64,000 bases of DNA from an uncultured Alphaproteobacteria bacterium (GCA_902615845.1 CACMQS010000004.1:1-64000), one strand, 5' to 3'; positions 49,103-59,115 are shown, numbered from the stretch's first letter. Numbers and translations are program-made. Notes: generated by a model from the letters alone, not told the origin.

Positions 49103-50117
49103 TTCCCAAGTTTTATCGGAAGCACTCTCAATTCCAAATAAAATTAATCATTTTATCTTGAACGATAAAAATAATTACCAGGAAATATCAAGTTTAATTT
49201 CAGAAAAAAAAATTGATTATGTGGTTACTGTCGCAAGAGGCACTTCAGATTGTGCTGCTTTGTATTTATCTTATATTTTTGCAAAATATCTTGGTTTACC
49301 AACATACAGCATGCCTCCATCTATAATAACTTTAGAAGAATCAAAATTTGATTTTTCAAGAGCATTAGTTTTTATTATCTCTCAATCTGGAAAAAGTGAA
49401 GATTTAGTTGAATGTCATAAAATGGTACAAAAAATGGGAGCAAAGACCATATTAATAAGTAATAATTTGAATAGCCCTATTATAAAAACATCCAATTATT
49501 TTTTTGATATAAATGCTGGAGAAGAAAAAAGTGTTGCAGCAACAAAAACTTTTGTTTTGTCTTTATTGATAATTTTAAAGCTTGTTTTTAACACTCTTAA
49601 TAAAAAAGATATTAATAAGCACATTGAAAAGCTAAGTGATTATTTAATTTTAGATAATCAAAATCAATGGAATCCAAATATATTAGATAAAACTATAAGT
49701 AATGGATATATAATTAGTAGGGGTGTCGGATACGCAATTTCTAATGAAATATCTTTAAAGTTTAAAGAGTTATGTCAAGAAATGATAGAACCTTTCAGTA
49801 GTGCTGAAGTAATGCATGGGCCAAAAAGTTTGATACAAAACTCATTCAAATTATTTACAATCTCACTTAGAGACAAAAGTGGGAAGATAGTAACAAAAGA
49901 TGCTAGTCAAATTATTTCATTAACTAATCTTCACTATGAAATAACCTATGATAGAAACTCTAACACTAAACTTAGATATAGCCCTAATGATATGATAGAG
50001 TTAGATCCAATTATAGTTTTATCAAAATTTTATCCATGGATAGTTAATTACTCTTTTGAAAAGGGATTAGATCCAGACAATCCTAGATATTTAACTAAAG
50101 TAACACAAACATTCTAA
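49095..50117 (+). CDS. SIS domain sugar isomerase/deaminase (NagB-II / AgaS / GlmS C-terminal-like)
   Basis: VTVARGTSDCAALYLSYIFAKYLG, IISQSGKSEDLVE, GEEKSVAATKTFVLSL, ISRGVGYAISNEISLKFKELCQEMIEPFSSAEVMHGPK. Confidence 0.87.
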   Translation: MSSSQVLSEALSIPNKINHFILNDKNNYQEISSLISEKKIDYVVTVARGTSDCAALYLSYIFAKYLGLPTYSMPPSIITLEESKFDFSRALVFIISQSGKSEDLVECHKMVQKMGAKTILISNNLNSPIIKTSNYFFDINAGEEKSVAATKTFVLSLLIILKLVFNTLNKKDINKHIEKLSDYLILDNQNQWNPNILDKTISNGYIISRGVGYAISNEISLKFKELCQEMIEPFSSAEVMHGPKSLIQNSFKLFTISLRDKSGKIVTKDASQIISLTNLHYEITYDRNSNTKLRYSPNDMIELDPIIVLSKFYPWIVNYSFEKGLDPDNPRYLTKVTQTF

Positions 50118-50118
50118 T

Positions 50119-51732
50119 TTGAATAATATTGATATAGCAATTATTGGAGCAGGTTCTGCAGGAAGTATAATAGCAAATAAACTTCTGACTAAAACTAATT
50201 TTAATATAGCCCTTATTGAGGCTGGACCAAAAGATAACAATCCTATTATTGACGTTCCTCTTGGTTATGGAATGACATTTTATAATAAAAAAATTAATTG
50301 GAACTTCTACTCAGAAAAACAAGATAATTTATTCAATAGGCAAATATATTATCCGAGAGGTAAAGTTTTAGGTGGCTCTGGCTCAATAAATGCAATGGTC
50401 TATGCAAGAGGATTAGAAACAGATTATGAAAATTGGAGTAGCAATAAGGAATGGAGTTTTGAAAATATAAAAAAAGTATACAGCTCTATGGAGCAACAAA
50501 TAAATCATGATAAAGAATTTCTTACAAAAGAAAAGATTCCAGTAAATAATGTAAGTAAGCATCATCATCCAATTTTAGAATATTTTTTTAATGCTAGTAA
50601 TGAAATTGGTATTAAAAAAAATACAAATTTGTCTACATCAATCGAAAATCAAGTAGGTCATTATAATATTAATACTTACAACGGTACTAGACATTCATCA
50701 TCAAAAGTATTTTTAAAGCCTGTATTAAAAAATCCAAGATTAACAATATTAGACAATACTCAAGTTAAAAATTTAATAATTAAAGATAAAAAAATTACTG
50801 GTATTAAAATTCAAAATAAATCAATAGAACAAATCATACACTTATCTCGTGGAGCAATTTTATGTTCTGGTTCTATAATGACACCTTATTTGTTAATGCA
50901 TTCTGGTATTGGTGATAAAGAACATTTAAAAAAATTTGATAAAGAAATAATAATTGATAATTATAATGTTGGAAGAAATCTTCAGGATCATCTTGGGTTA
51001 GACTATTTATTTAAAACTCATCATCATTCACTAAATAAATCGTTAGGAACTTGGCCAGGCAGAATTACTTCTGTATTACGATATATTTATAATAGGAAAG
51101 GACCATTATCACTAAGTATTAATCAGTCTGGGGGATATGTAAATTGGAATTCAAAACATCATTATCCCAACTTACAGATATATTTCAATCCGTTGACTTA
51201 TTCTATCACTCATAAAAATAAAAGACCTCTTCTAAAAACTGATAAATTTAATGGTTTTATTATTGGTTATAATTCTTGTCGACCAAAAAGTTTGGGTAGA
51301 GTTGCATTGAACTCACCTAATTTTGATGATGCTCCATTGATTGATCCAAATTTTCTATCCCATGAAGAAGATATATATGATGTTAAATGCGCAATTAATT
51401 TTTCTCAAGTTTTGGCGAATACAAATAGTATAAAAAAAATAAGAAATGAAAGTGTTACGCATGATCTTTTAAATGCTACTGAAGAAGAAATGATTGATCA
51501 CTTTAAATCTAATGCAGTTTCTATATATCACCCTTGTGGTACATGTAAAATGGATGAAGATCCTAAAAAGGGAGTTGTTTCTGAAAGATTAAAGGTTCAT
51601 GGAATGGAGAATCTTTGGATTGCTGACGCATCTGTTTTTCCAAATATTACTTCTGGTAATATAAATGCACCTGTAATGATGCTTGCTAATCTTGGAAGTA
51701 AATTTATTATTGAGGATTTAAATAAGATTTAA
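50119..51732 (+). CDS. GMC family oxidoreductase (choline dehydrogenase-like)
   Basis: IAIIGAGSAGSIIANKLL, YPRGKVLGGSGSINAMVYARG, ILCSGSIMTPYLLMHSGIG, YHPCGTCKM, SGNINAPVMMLANLGSKFI. Confidence 0.92.
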   Translation: MNNIDIAIIGAGSAGSIIANKLLTKTNFNIALIEAGPKDNNPIIDVPLGYGMTFYNKKINWNFYSEKQDNLFNRQIYYPRGKVLGGSGSINAMVYARGLETDYENWSSNKEWSFENIKKVYSSMEQQINHDKEFLTKEKIPVNNVSKHHHPILEYFFNASNEIGIKKNTNLSTSIENQVGHYNINTYNGTRHSSSKVFLKPVLKNPRLTILDNTQVKNLIIKDKKITGIKIQNKSIEQIIHLSRGAILCSGSIMTPYLLMHSGIGDKEHLKKFDKEIIIDNYNVGRNLQDHLGLDYLFKTHHHSLNKSLGTWPGRITSVLRYIYNRKGPLSLSINQSGGYVNWNSKHHYPNLQIYFNPLTYSITHKNKRPLLKTDKFNGFIIGYNSCRPKSLGRVALNSPNFDDAPLIDPNFLSHEEDIYDVKCAINFSQVLANTNSIKKIRNESVTHDLLNATEEEMIDHFKSNAVSIYHPCGTCKMDEDPKKGVVSERLKVHGMENLWIADASVFPNITSGNINAPVMMLANLGSKFIIEDLNKI

Positions 51733-51735
51733 TTT

Positions 51736-52836
51736 ATGAAAATAGTTAAACTTGAAACATTCACAAAACCATATGTAAGTTTTGTAAAAATAACAGTTGA
51801 GGATGGTTCAATTGGTTATGGTCAAATGTCAACTTATCATGCAGATATCACAGCTCAAATTTTTCATAAACAAGTAGCACCCTGGGTGTTAGGAAAAGAA
51901 TATTTTGATTTCGATGATTTAGAAGACTTTATTTTTGAAAGAGAGCATAAATTTCCAGGATCTTACCTTCTACGTGCAATTGCTGGTTTAGATACAGCCT
52001 TGTGGGATTTGAGAGGTAAAATCGAAAGTAAACCTGTAGTCTCATTGATAGGAGGATCTCCAGGAAATTTAAGAATTTATGGTTCATCAATGAAAAGAGA
52101 TATTACACCAAATGATGAAGCAAATAGATTTAAAAAACTCTTTGATGAAAAGGGTGTTGATGCATTTAAATTTAGAGTTGGTTCTGAATGTGGAAGGGGA
52201 GTTGATGAATGGGAAGGAAGAACGCCTAGTATAGTAAAAACAATAAATTCGACTTTAGATAAAAGTGTTATTAAAATGGCTGATGCAAATAGTTGTTATA
52301 GCTCTGTTGAAGCAATAGAAATTGGGAAACTTTTAGAAGATAATAATGTTACTCATTTTGAAGAGCCTTGTCCTTACTGGAAACCAGAAGAAACCAAAAA
52401 AGTTACTGATAGTTTGAAGATAGATGTAACTGGAGGAGAGCAAGATTGTGATCTGCGAATTTGGAAAGATATGGTTAACAGAAAAATTGTAAATATTTTT
52501 CAGCCAGATGTTATGTACATGGGAGGATTAACAAAAGCTTTGAAGGTTGCTAAAATTATTGAAAAGGGTGGTTTTATATGTACTCCACATACAGCTAATT
52601 TATCTTTAGTAACAATTTGCACAATGCATTTTTTAAAAGCAATAAACAACTCAGGACCCTATCTTGAATTTTCGATCGAGGGTAAAGATTATTATCCTTG
52701 GCAACAGAATTTATTTTTAGGTGATCCTTTTAAAATATCTAACGGAATGGTTAAAATAGAAGATACTCCTGGCTGGGGTATCGAGATTAATCCAGATTGG
52801 TTAGAGAGCTCAGAATATAAAAAGACAGAAATATAA
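51736..52836 (+). CDS. Mandelate racemase / muconate lactonizing enzyme family protein
   Basis: AIAGLDTALWDLRGKIESKPVVSLIGG, MADANSCYS, HFEEPCPYWKPEETKKV, TGGEQDCDLRIWKDMV. Confidence 0.87.
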   Translation: MKIVKLETFTKPYVSFVKITVEDGSIGYGQMSTYHADITAQIFHKQVAPWVLGKEYFDFDDLEDFIFEREHKFPGSYLLRAIAGLDTALWDLRGKIESKPVVSLIGGSPGNLRIYGSSMKRDITPNDEANRFKKLFDEKGVDAFKFRVGSECGRGVDEWEGRTPSIVKTINSTLDKSVIKMADANSCYSSVEAIEIGKLLEDNNVTHFEEPCPYWKPEETKKVTDSLKIDVTGGEQDCDLRIWKDMVNRKIVNIFQPDVMYMGGLTKALKVAKIIEKGGFICTPHTANLSLVTICTMHFLKAINNSGPYLEFSIEGKDYYPWQQNLFLGDPFKISNGMVKIEDTPGWGIEINPDWLESSEYKKTEI

Positions 52837-52840
52837 AATA

Positions 52841-53500
52841 ATGATTAAAAATATAATTTTTGATTTTGATGGAGTAGTAGTTGATAGTGAAGTGCTAGCC
52901 TCTAAAGCATTTTCTAAATATTTAAGTAAATTTGATAAATCAATTAAAGAGGAGCAATTTTATAAATATGCTGGAAAAAAAACTGTTGAAGTAATAGATT
53001 TATTATCTTCTAAATATAAGATTGAAAATAAAGAAAAATTTACACATGAAATATTTGATATTGTTTCAGAAGTTTATCACAAGGATTTAAAACTAGTTGA
53101 TGGAGCAAAAGATTATATTAGTAAATCAGATAGAAATCACTTTATTGGATCTAACAGTAATAAGGATAGAATTCTTGATGGATTGAAGCTTGTTGGGTTA
53201 GATAAATTTTTTTTAAGTGATCAGGTTTATTCATTCGATATGGTTAAAAGACCAAAACCTGATCCAGATATATACTTAAAGGTTTTAAATGATAATTCAC
53301 TTGTTAGAGAAGAGTCAGTCATTATTGAAGATAGTGGCGTAGGTGTTAAAGCAGCAACTGCAGCAGGAGTAAGGGTATTTGGTCTTACTGCAGGAAAACA
53401 TTGGCATCTAGATAGAGATACCAATGAATTATTTGACAATGGTGCTTTGAATGTATTTAGTGATTATGAAAGTTTAGGTAAGGCAATAGAGGAGCTTTAA
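52841..53500 (+). CDS. HAD family phosphatase
   Basis: NIIFDFDGVVVDSE, IGSNSNKDRI, KRPKPDPDIYLKVL, IEDSGVGVKAATAAGVRVFG. Confidence 0.9.
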   Translation: MIKNIIFDFDGVVVDSEVLASKAFSKYLSKFDKSIKEEQFYKYAGKKTVEVIDLLSSKYKIENKEKFTHEIFDIVSEVYHKDLKLVDGAKDYISKSDRNHFIGSNSNKDRILDGLKLVGLDKFFLSDQVYSFDMVKRPKPDPDIYLKVLNDNSLVREESVIIEDSGVGVKAATAAGVRVFGLTAGKHWHLDRDTNELFDNGALNVFSDYESLGKAIEEL

Positions 53501-53959
53501 ATGGGGCCAGATGTAAAAGGAAATCCACTTTATATTTCAGTCTATCTTTTGATAGCCTCCTATATTTTAGGTGAATTTATTTTTCCTAAATATCCACTGC
53601 TATATATTCTTAATCTTTTAGGATTATTAATTATAATTTTAATGCCAATTGTTTTTTTTTCCTCAAGAAATGCATTTAATGTATATGAAGAAAAATTACC
53701 TCCTCAAACTGAAACAAATAGAATTATAAAAACTGGAATTTATGCTTACTCTAGAAATCCAATTTATCTATGTTTTGTTTTATTTCATTTTGGTATGTTT
53801 CTTACTTTTGAAAACATTATGTATTTTATTTGTTCTATAGGATTATTTTTTTGGTTAAATAATTTTGTAATATATGAAGAGGAAAAATATTTAAAAGATA
53901 AATTTGGTGATGAATTTGAAAGATATTGTAATTCGGTTAAAAGATGGATTTTTTTCTAG
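53501..53959 (+). CDS. Isoprenylcysteine methyltransferase / PEMT-like integral membrane methyltransferase
   Basis: TGIYAYSRNPIYLCFVLFHFG and VIYEEEKYLKDKFGDEFERYCNSVKRWI. Confidence 0.83.
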   Translation: MGPDVKGNPLYISVYLLIASYILGEFIFPKYPLLYILNLLGLLIIILMPIVFFSSRNAFNVYEEKLPPQTETNRIIKTGIYAYSRNPIYLCFVLFHFGMFLTFENIMYFICSIGLFFWLNNFVIYEEEKYLKDKFGDEFERYCNSVKRWIFF

Positions 53960-54816
53960 TTAAAATTTACTGAAGAAATTTTATGATTTTTTTCAAATTT
54001 AATAACGATCTGAGCTTTTTTATTTAGATCCTTCATCATCCATTTAGTTATTTTCTCATAATGTTGAACAAAATATTTAATTTCATTTGAAGTCATTCTT
54101 TTTGATTTTTTGTTTTTTGATTGATTAGTTTTTTCCTGCTTTAACCGCCATTTGAAAACGTTATCAAAAGAGGATGTTTTCAAAAAAATAAGTTCATCAA
54201 ATAATTTAAATAATTTTTTATATTCTAATTTTAATTTATTATTATAGAAATTTCTCCATTGATATTTTGGATCTTTAATTTTTTCTAAATTATTTATATT
54301 TTTATGAAGAATTTTTTTTGGAATTTCTGAACTTCCACAACACCAACCTTCTAAGAAAAGAATATCACATTTAGTTTTAGTTATTTTAGTTGACTTAGTC
54401 GTATCATCAATCAACTTATCAAATATAGGGGTTGTGATAGGGTATTTACTTTTATTGAATTGTTTTATATTTTTAAGTAATTTTTCAATATCATGTGTTC
54501 CTGGAACACCTCGAGTTATTAACAATTGATGTATTTTTTTCGATAATTGAGACCGTTGTTTTCTTGATAAATAATAATTATCTAAACTAAGCAAAAGTAT
54601 TTTCTTATTATAAAATTTTTCAATAGTTTTAGAGATAATATTAATAAATGATGATTTTCCAATACCCTGAGAGCCTCCAAATAGGAATTTTTTTGATTTA
54701 CTAGAGCAAACATAATTTATTATTGGAATTAATTTATCCTCTATATACTTCTTGGAATATTTTTTATTATATGTTTTGTGTATTTCTATTTGAATATAGT
54801 CTATTAATGCACTCAT
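53956..54816 (-). CDS. D-glycerate 3-kinase-like P-loop kinase
   Basis: FLFGGSQGIGKSSF, LLSLDNYYLSRKQRSQLSKKIHQLLITRGVPGTHDIE, LFLEGWCCGSSEI. Confidence 0.82.
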   Translation of the reverse strand: MSALIDYIQIEIHKTYNKKYSKKYIEDKLIPIINYVCSSKSKKFLFGGSQGIGKSSFINIISKTIEKFYNKKILLLSLDNYYLSRKQRSQLSKKIHQLLITRGVPGTHDIEKLLKNIKQFNKSKYPITTPIFDKLIDDTTKSTKITKTKCDILFLEGWCCGSSEIPKKILHKNINNLEKIKDPKYQWRNFYNNKLKLEYKKLFKLFDELIFLKTSSFDNVFKWRLKQEKTNQSKNKKSKRMTSNEIKYFVQHYEKITKWMMKDLNKKAQIVIKFEKNHKISSVNFN

Positions 54817-54848
54817 TTAATACTTATTTATAAACAAAATACTTATAC

Positions 54849-55439
54849 ATGAAATTTCTTTTTGATTTAGGCGGTGTTTTTTTTGATTGGGACCCTCATT
54901 ATTTTTATAAAGATGTAATTAAAGACAAAGAAGAAAGAGACAATTTTCTCAATAATATTTGCAATGATGCATGGAATATCCAACAAGATGCTGGAAGACT
55001 TATAAAAGATGCTGAAACTGATCTAATCAAAACTTATCCTGATTATGAAGATAAAATTAAACTATATTATAAAAATCATCATAAAATGTTCAGAAAAATC
55101 TTTCAGTATTCAGTCGACATTTTATATGATTTAAAAAATAAAAAATATGAGTGTTTTGTTTTGTCAAACTGGTCTTGGGAAACATTTCAGGATATGGATA
55201 AAAAATATCCATTCTTAAATAAATTTGATGGCCTAATAATATCTGGAAAAGAAAAATTGGTTAAACCTCATCCTGAAATATATAAATTAGCTACAAGTCG
55301 TTTTAATCTAATTCCAGAGAAAACTGTATTTATTGATGATAAAAAAGAGAATGTTGAGGCTGCAAAGAAACTTGGTTTTTTAACTATACATTTAACTGAC
55401 CCTGAAATAATAATTCACGAAATTAATAGATTTATTTAA
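54849..55439 (+). CDS. HAD-IA family hydrolase
   Basis: FLFDLGGVFFDWDPHYFY, FVLSNWSWETF, KLVKPHPEIYKLA, FIDDKKENVEAAKKLGFLTIHL. Confidence 0.9.
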   Translation: MKFLFDLGGVFFDWDPHYFYKDVIKDKEERDNFLNNICNDAWNIQQDAGRLIKDAETDLIKTYPDYEDKIKLYYKNHHKMFRKIFQYSVDILYDLKNKKYECFVLSNWSWETFQDMDKKYPFLNKFDGLIISGKEKLVKPHPEIYKLATSRFNLIPEKTVFIDDKKENVEAAKKLGFLTIHLTDPEIIIHEINRFI

Positions 55440-55446
55440 TTTAAGC

Positions 55447-56598
55447 ATGAATGAAACTTTTGATATTTTAGTTATTGGTGGTGGTATTAATGGTGCTGGA
55501 ATTGTTAGAGATGCTTCAGGCAGAAATTTAAACGTTTGTTTAGTTGAAAAAAACACAGTTGGCTCAGCGACTTCATCTTGGTCTACAAAATTAATACATG
55601 GCGGATTAAGATATCTTGAAAATTATGAATTTCGCCTTGTACGTGAATCTCTCAAGGAAAGAGAGGTTATTAAAAAAATTGCCAGTAATATAACAACACC
55701 AATACCTTTTATTATACCTTATCAAAAATCTTTAAGACCTAAATGGTTAATTAAATTAGGATTATTTTTATACGATAATCTTGGTGGTAAAATGACTATA
55801 CCAAAATCTTCAACTATAAATATTAAAAAGGAATTGCCTAATATTTTAAAAGATCAATTCAAAATTGGTTTCCAATATTATGATTTACAAGTTGATGATA
55901 AAAAACTTGTTCAATTAAATGTTGAAGATGCAAAGAAAAAAGGTGCTACGATTATTCAAAATAGAAAAGTAATAGATGCAAAACGAAATAAAAATATTTG
56001 GGATATAACTTTAGATGATAATACTATAATTAAATCAAAAATTCTTGTAAACGCTGCTGGGCCTTGGATTAATGAAGTTTTAAGCAATGTCATTAAATTA
56101 AATTCAAATAAATCAATTAGACTTGTAAAAGGTAGTCACATAATAACTAAAAGTCTTTACAGCCAGAAAAAAGCTTTTACTTTACAAAATGAAGATAACA
56201 GAATAATTTTTGTTATACCTTATAAAGATGAATATTCTCTTATTGGCACTACCGAAACAGAAGTTTTTTCACCAGAAAATCCAAAAATTGATGAAAGTGA
56301 AGTTGATTATTTATTAAATTCAGTAAATAAATATTTCATTAAACAAATATCGAGAGTTGATGTGGTAAGTTCTTATTCTGGAATTAGACCACTTATTGAA
56401 GATTTCAAAGAAGCATCAAAAGTTACTAGAGACTATATATTCGACTTAAATGAAGATGATTCACAGGCACCGTTATTAAACATCTATGGAGGAAAACTAA
56501 CGACGTATAGAAAATTAGCTGAAAATGTTCTTTTAACTCTTAATAAACATATTCCAATAAATAAGGAAAATTCTTGGACTGCTAAACAAAAACTATAA
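55447..56598 (+). CDS. glpD: Glycerol-3-phosphate dehydrogenase (GlpD-like), lacking the usual C-terminal domain
   Basis: ILVIGGGINGAGIVRDASGRNLNVCLVEKNTVGSATSSWSTKLIHGGLRYLENYEFRLVRESLKER; GGKLTTYRKLAENVL, then stop at WTAKQKL. Confidence 0.87.
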   Translation: MNETFDILVIGGGINGAGIVRDASGRNLNVCLVEKNTVGSATSSWSTKLIHGGLRYLENYEFRLVRESLKEREVIKKIASNITTPIPFIIPYQKSLRPKWLIKLGLFLYDNLGGKMTIPKSSTINIKKELPNILKDQFKIGFQYYDLQVDDKKLVQLNVEDAKKKGATIIQNRKVIDAKRNKNIWDITLDDNTIIKSKILVNAAGPWINEVLSNVIKLNSNKSIRLVKGSHIITKSLYSQKKAFTLQNEDNRIIFVIPYKDEYSLIGTTETEVFSPENPKIDESEVDYLLNSVNKYFIKQISRVDVVSSYSGIRPLIEDFKEASKVTRDYIFDLNEDDSQAPLLNIYGGKLTTYRKLAENVLLTLNKHIPINKENSWTAKQKL

Positions 56599-56601
56599 TT
56601 G

Positions 56602-56714
56602 GTATCCCTCTTAAATAACTTTTCAAATTTGGTGGGCAGAAAAGTTTTATAAGAGGAATACTTCTTATAGGAGGAAATAATATGAACCCTCTGCCCTATA
56701 ATATTTTAGTTTAA
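56602..56714 (+). ncRNA. Putative structured RNA with competing hairpins and a 10-codon ORF (MNPLPYNILV)
   Basis: Long imperfect hairpin (56602-56624 / 56639-56661) competes with TATAAGA/TCTTATA (56648-56654 / 56663-56669) and GGGCAGA/TCTGCCC (56634-56640 / 56690-56696). AGGAGGA SD then ATG 56682, TAA 56714. Confidence 0.35.
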
Positions 56715-56751
56715 ATTTATGATATTTAATGAAAATTTGTAAAAAAGGGGT

Positions 56752-56779
56752 TTATTGCCCCTTAAATTAGGGGCAATAA
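56752..56779 (-). terminator. Terminator of the aglEFGK-like operon
   Basis: TTATTGCCCCT-TAAATT-AGGGGCAATAA perfect stem. On the minus strand a T-run (CCCCTTTTTT) follows shortly after. Confidence 0.7.
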
Positions 56780-56793
56780 CCAATACGATTCTA

Positions 56794-57873
56794 TTATTTA
56801 AATGCTTGTCCTGAACTATCAAATAATTGGCATCTTCCAGCAGGGAAACCAACTTTTACTGTATCACCGACTTTAATTTCTGAATGTCCTTCAGTTTCAG
56901 CAACTAACGGCTCTCCATCTTTTTCAAGGTATAGGTAAGTTACGTCACCAAGTTTTTCGACAACAAATACTTTACTTTCCCAAGATCCATCTGAATCACC
57001 ATTTACAACTAAGTGTTCGGGTCTAATACCTAAAGTTACTGAATCACCCTCTGAGGAGGATGCTGACATTTTAGAGACTGATATTTTTGACATTCCCATA
57101 ATATCAACTTCTGTAGCATCAGAACTTTTGCTTAATATCTTACTTGAAATAAAGTTCATTTTAGGTGATCCAATAAATCCCCCTACGAACATATTATTTG
57201 GTCTATCATAAAGTTCTAGCGGGGATCCTTTTTGTGAAACGATACCTGTATCAAGAACAACAATATCATCAGCTAAAGTCATAGCTTCTGTCTGATCGTG
57301 TGTAACGTAAATCATTGTTGCTTCTAGTTCATTATGAAGTTTTGCTAATTCAACTCTCATTTGCACCCTTAATGCAGCATCAAGGTTTGAAAGCGGTTCA
57401 TCAAATAAGAAAACTTTTGGCTTTCTTGTAATTGCTCTTCCAATAGCAACACGTTGTCTTTGACCACCTGAAAGTTGTTTTGGCTTTCTTTGAAGATAAT
57501 CTTCTATTTGAAGAATTCTTGCTGCCTCATTAACTCTTTCATTAATTTCATCTTTTGATCTTTTTTCTAATTTCAAACCAAAAGCCATGTTATCAAATAC
57601 AGTCATGTGAGGGTATAATGCATATGACTGAAACACCATTGCAATATTTCTTTGTTTTGGTGGTAAATCATTAACTACTTGACCATCAATTGAAATTGTA
57701 CCTGAATTTATATCTTCAAGTCCTGCAATCATTCTTAACATAGTCGATTTTCCACAACCACTAGGTCCAACTAGAACTGTGAATGATTGACTTTTGATGT
57801 CTAAAGAAACATCCTTAATTACATGGACATCTCCAAAATATTTATTAACAGTATTTATATTTATATCTGCCAC
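56794..57873 (-). CDS. ABC transporter ATP-binding protein, MsmK/UgpC/AglK type
   Basis: GPSGCGKSTMLRMIAGLE, LSGGQRQRVAIGRAI, FLFDEPLSNLDAALR. GTG 57873 (MADININTVNKYFGDVHVIKDVSL) after GGAGG preferred over ATG 57924. Confidence 0.92.
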   Translation of the reverse strand: MADININTVNKYFGDVHVIKDVSLDIKSQSFTVLVGPSGCGKSTMLRMIAGLEDINSGTISIDGQVVNDLPPKQRNIAMVFQSYALYPHMTVFDNMAFGLKLEKRSKDEINERVNEAARILQIEDYLQRKPKQLSGGQRQRVAIGRAITRKPKVFLFDEPLSNLDAALRVQMRVELAKLHNELEATMIYVTHDQTEAMTLADDIVVLDTGIVSQKGSPLELYDRPNNMFVGGFIGSPKMNFISSKILSKSSDATEVDIMGMSKISVSKMSASSSEGDSVTLGIRPEHLVVNGDSDGSWESKVFVVEKLGDVTYLYLEKDGEPLVAETEGHSEIKVGDTVKVGFPAGRCQLFDSSGQAFK

Positions 57874-57975
57874 TTCATCCTCCTTTGAGCGATCTTTCAA
57901 GTGTATGAATACATCATCATACAAATATATGTTTATCTAACGATAATTTAAAATAAAAATCAATAGTTTTTAATA

Positions 57976-59115
57976 CTATCCCTTAACTGACCCTGCTACT
58001 AATCCTCTTATAAAATATCTCTGAAGGGCAAAAAAGATAAATAAAGGTACTGTCATTGAAACAAATGCTCCAGTTGTTAGTATTTCCCAATTTTCTCCCC
58101 TTGATCCAAGTAATTCTTTTAGCTTAGCAGTTAAAATTATTTCACTTGGAACCTGGTCTAAGAATACTAGACCTACCAATAAATCATTCCAGCACCATAA
58201 AAATTGCAATATAAATATTGAAGCGAATGCAGGTATTGATAAAGGAATAATTATACGTAAAAAAATATCATAATGAGAAGCGCCATCAACTTTAGCAGCT
58301 TCCATCATTTCATTAGGCAAGCTTTTTAAGAAATTTCTCAATAAGAAAGTAGTCGAAGCTAATCCAAAACCAGTATGCGCCATCCATACTCCGGGATATG
58401 ATTTTGCTGCTACGCCAAATAATGCACCAAAATCATTATAGATTGTTAGTATTGGTATTAAAGACATTTGAAGAGGAACAACAAGGGACGCAATTATTAT
58501 CGCTAAAAGAGTGTCTCTTCCATAAAACCTCATCCAAGTTAAGGAATAGGCAAAAAAGGAACATATTATTAATGGTATCAACGTTGAAGGTAGAGCAACA
58601 GCCATTGTGTTAACAAATGCTCTTCCAATTCCTTCTTTGAATAAAACTTCTCTATAATTTTCAAAAGTAAATGAAGGCGGGCTCAATGATGTAGTAAATA
58701 ATCGTTTCCCTTTTTTCTTTTGAAATTCACTTTTTGATCTCCATTCATAATTTCCATTCTCATCTAGTATGACTTCACTTTCATCTTTAAAAATAGCAAT
58801 ATCACCAATCTTGAATTCATTTATTTTTTTAGAATTTATCCCAAAGCTTTCAATTTTTTTACCTGAATTTTCTTTAAATAATGTTCCTTTAATTTTAAAA
58901 TAACCATCTTCCTCAATTTGAGATTCCATTCCCGACATTCTGTATATTTCATTTATTTCAGTTGTAGTTAAAGCTGTCCACCAACCACTTATAGCTAGCA
59001 AATCTTTATCTCTTAAAGAGCTTATAAAGAGTCCAAAAGTTGGAATGATCCATATAATCACAAAAAACAATAACAATAATTGTGATAAGATTGACGATAA
59101 TGAAATTTTCTTCAT
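57976..59115 (-). CDS. Sugar ABC transporter permease (AglG-like, with long loop after TM1)
   Basis: MMEAAKVDGASHYDIFLRIIIPLSIPAFASI EAA loop; SGWWTALTTTEINEIYR insert as in AglG-type permeases. Confidence 0.87.
   Translation of the reverse strand: MKKISLSSILSQLLLLFFVIIWIIPTFGLFISSLRDKDLLAISGWWTALTTTEINEIYRMSGMESQIEEDGYFKIKGTLFKENSGKKIESFGINSKKINEFKIGDIAIFKDESEVILDENGNYEWRSKSEFQKKKGKRLFTTSLSPPSFTFENYREVLFKEGIGRAFVNTMAVALPSTLIPLIICSFFAYSLTWMRFYGRDTLLAIIIASLVVPLQMSLIPILTIYNDFGALFGVAAKSYPGVWMAHTGFGLASTTFLLRNFLKSLPNEMMEAAKVDGASHYDIFLRIIIPLSIPAFASIFILQFLWCWNDLLVGLVFLDQVPSEIILTAKLKELLGSRGENWEILTTGAFVSMTVPLFIFFALQRYFIRGLVAGSVKG

Noticed and set aside
57976-59115. Large soluble insert after TM1 of the AglG-like permease as a novel fusion
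   Set aside because: A long loop at this place (with WWTALTTTEINEIYR) is, to my recollection, normal for AglG-type permeases.
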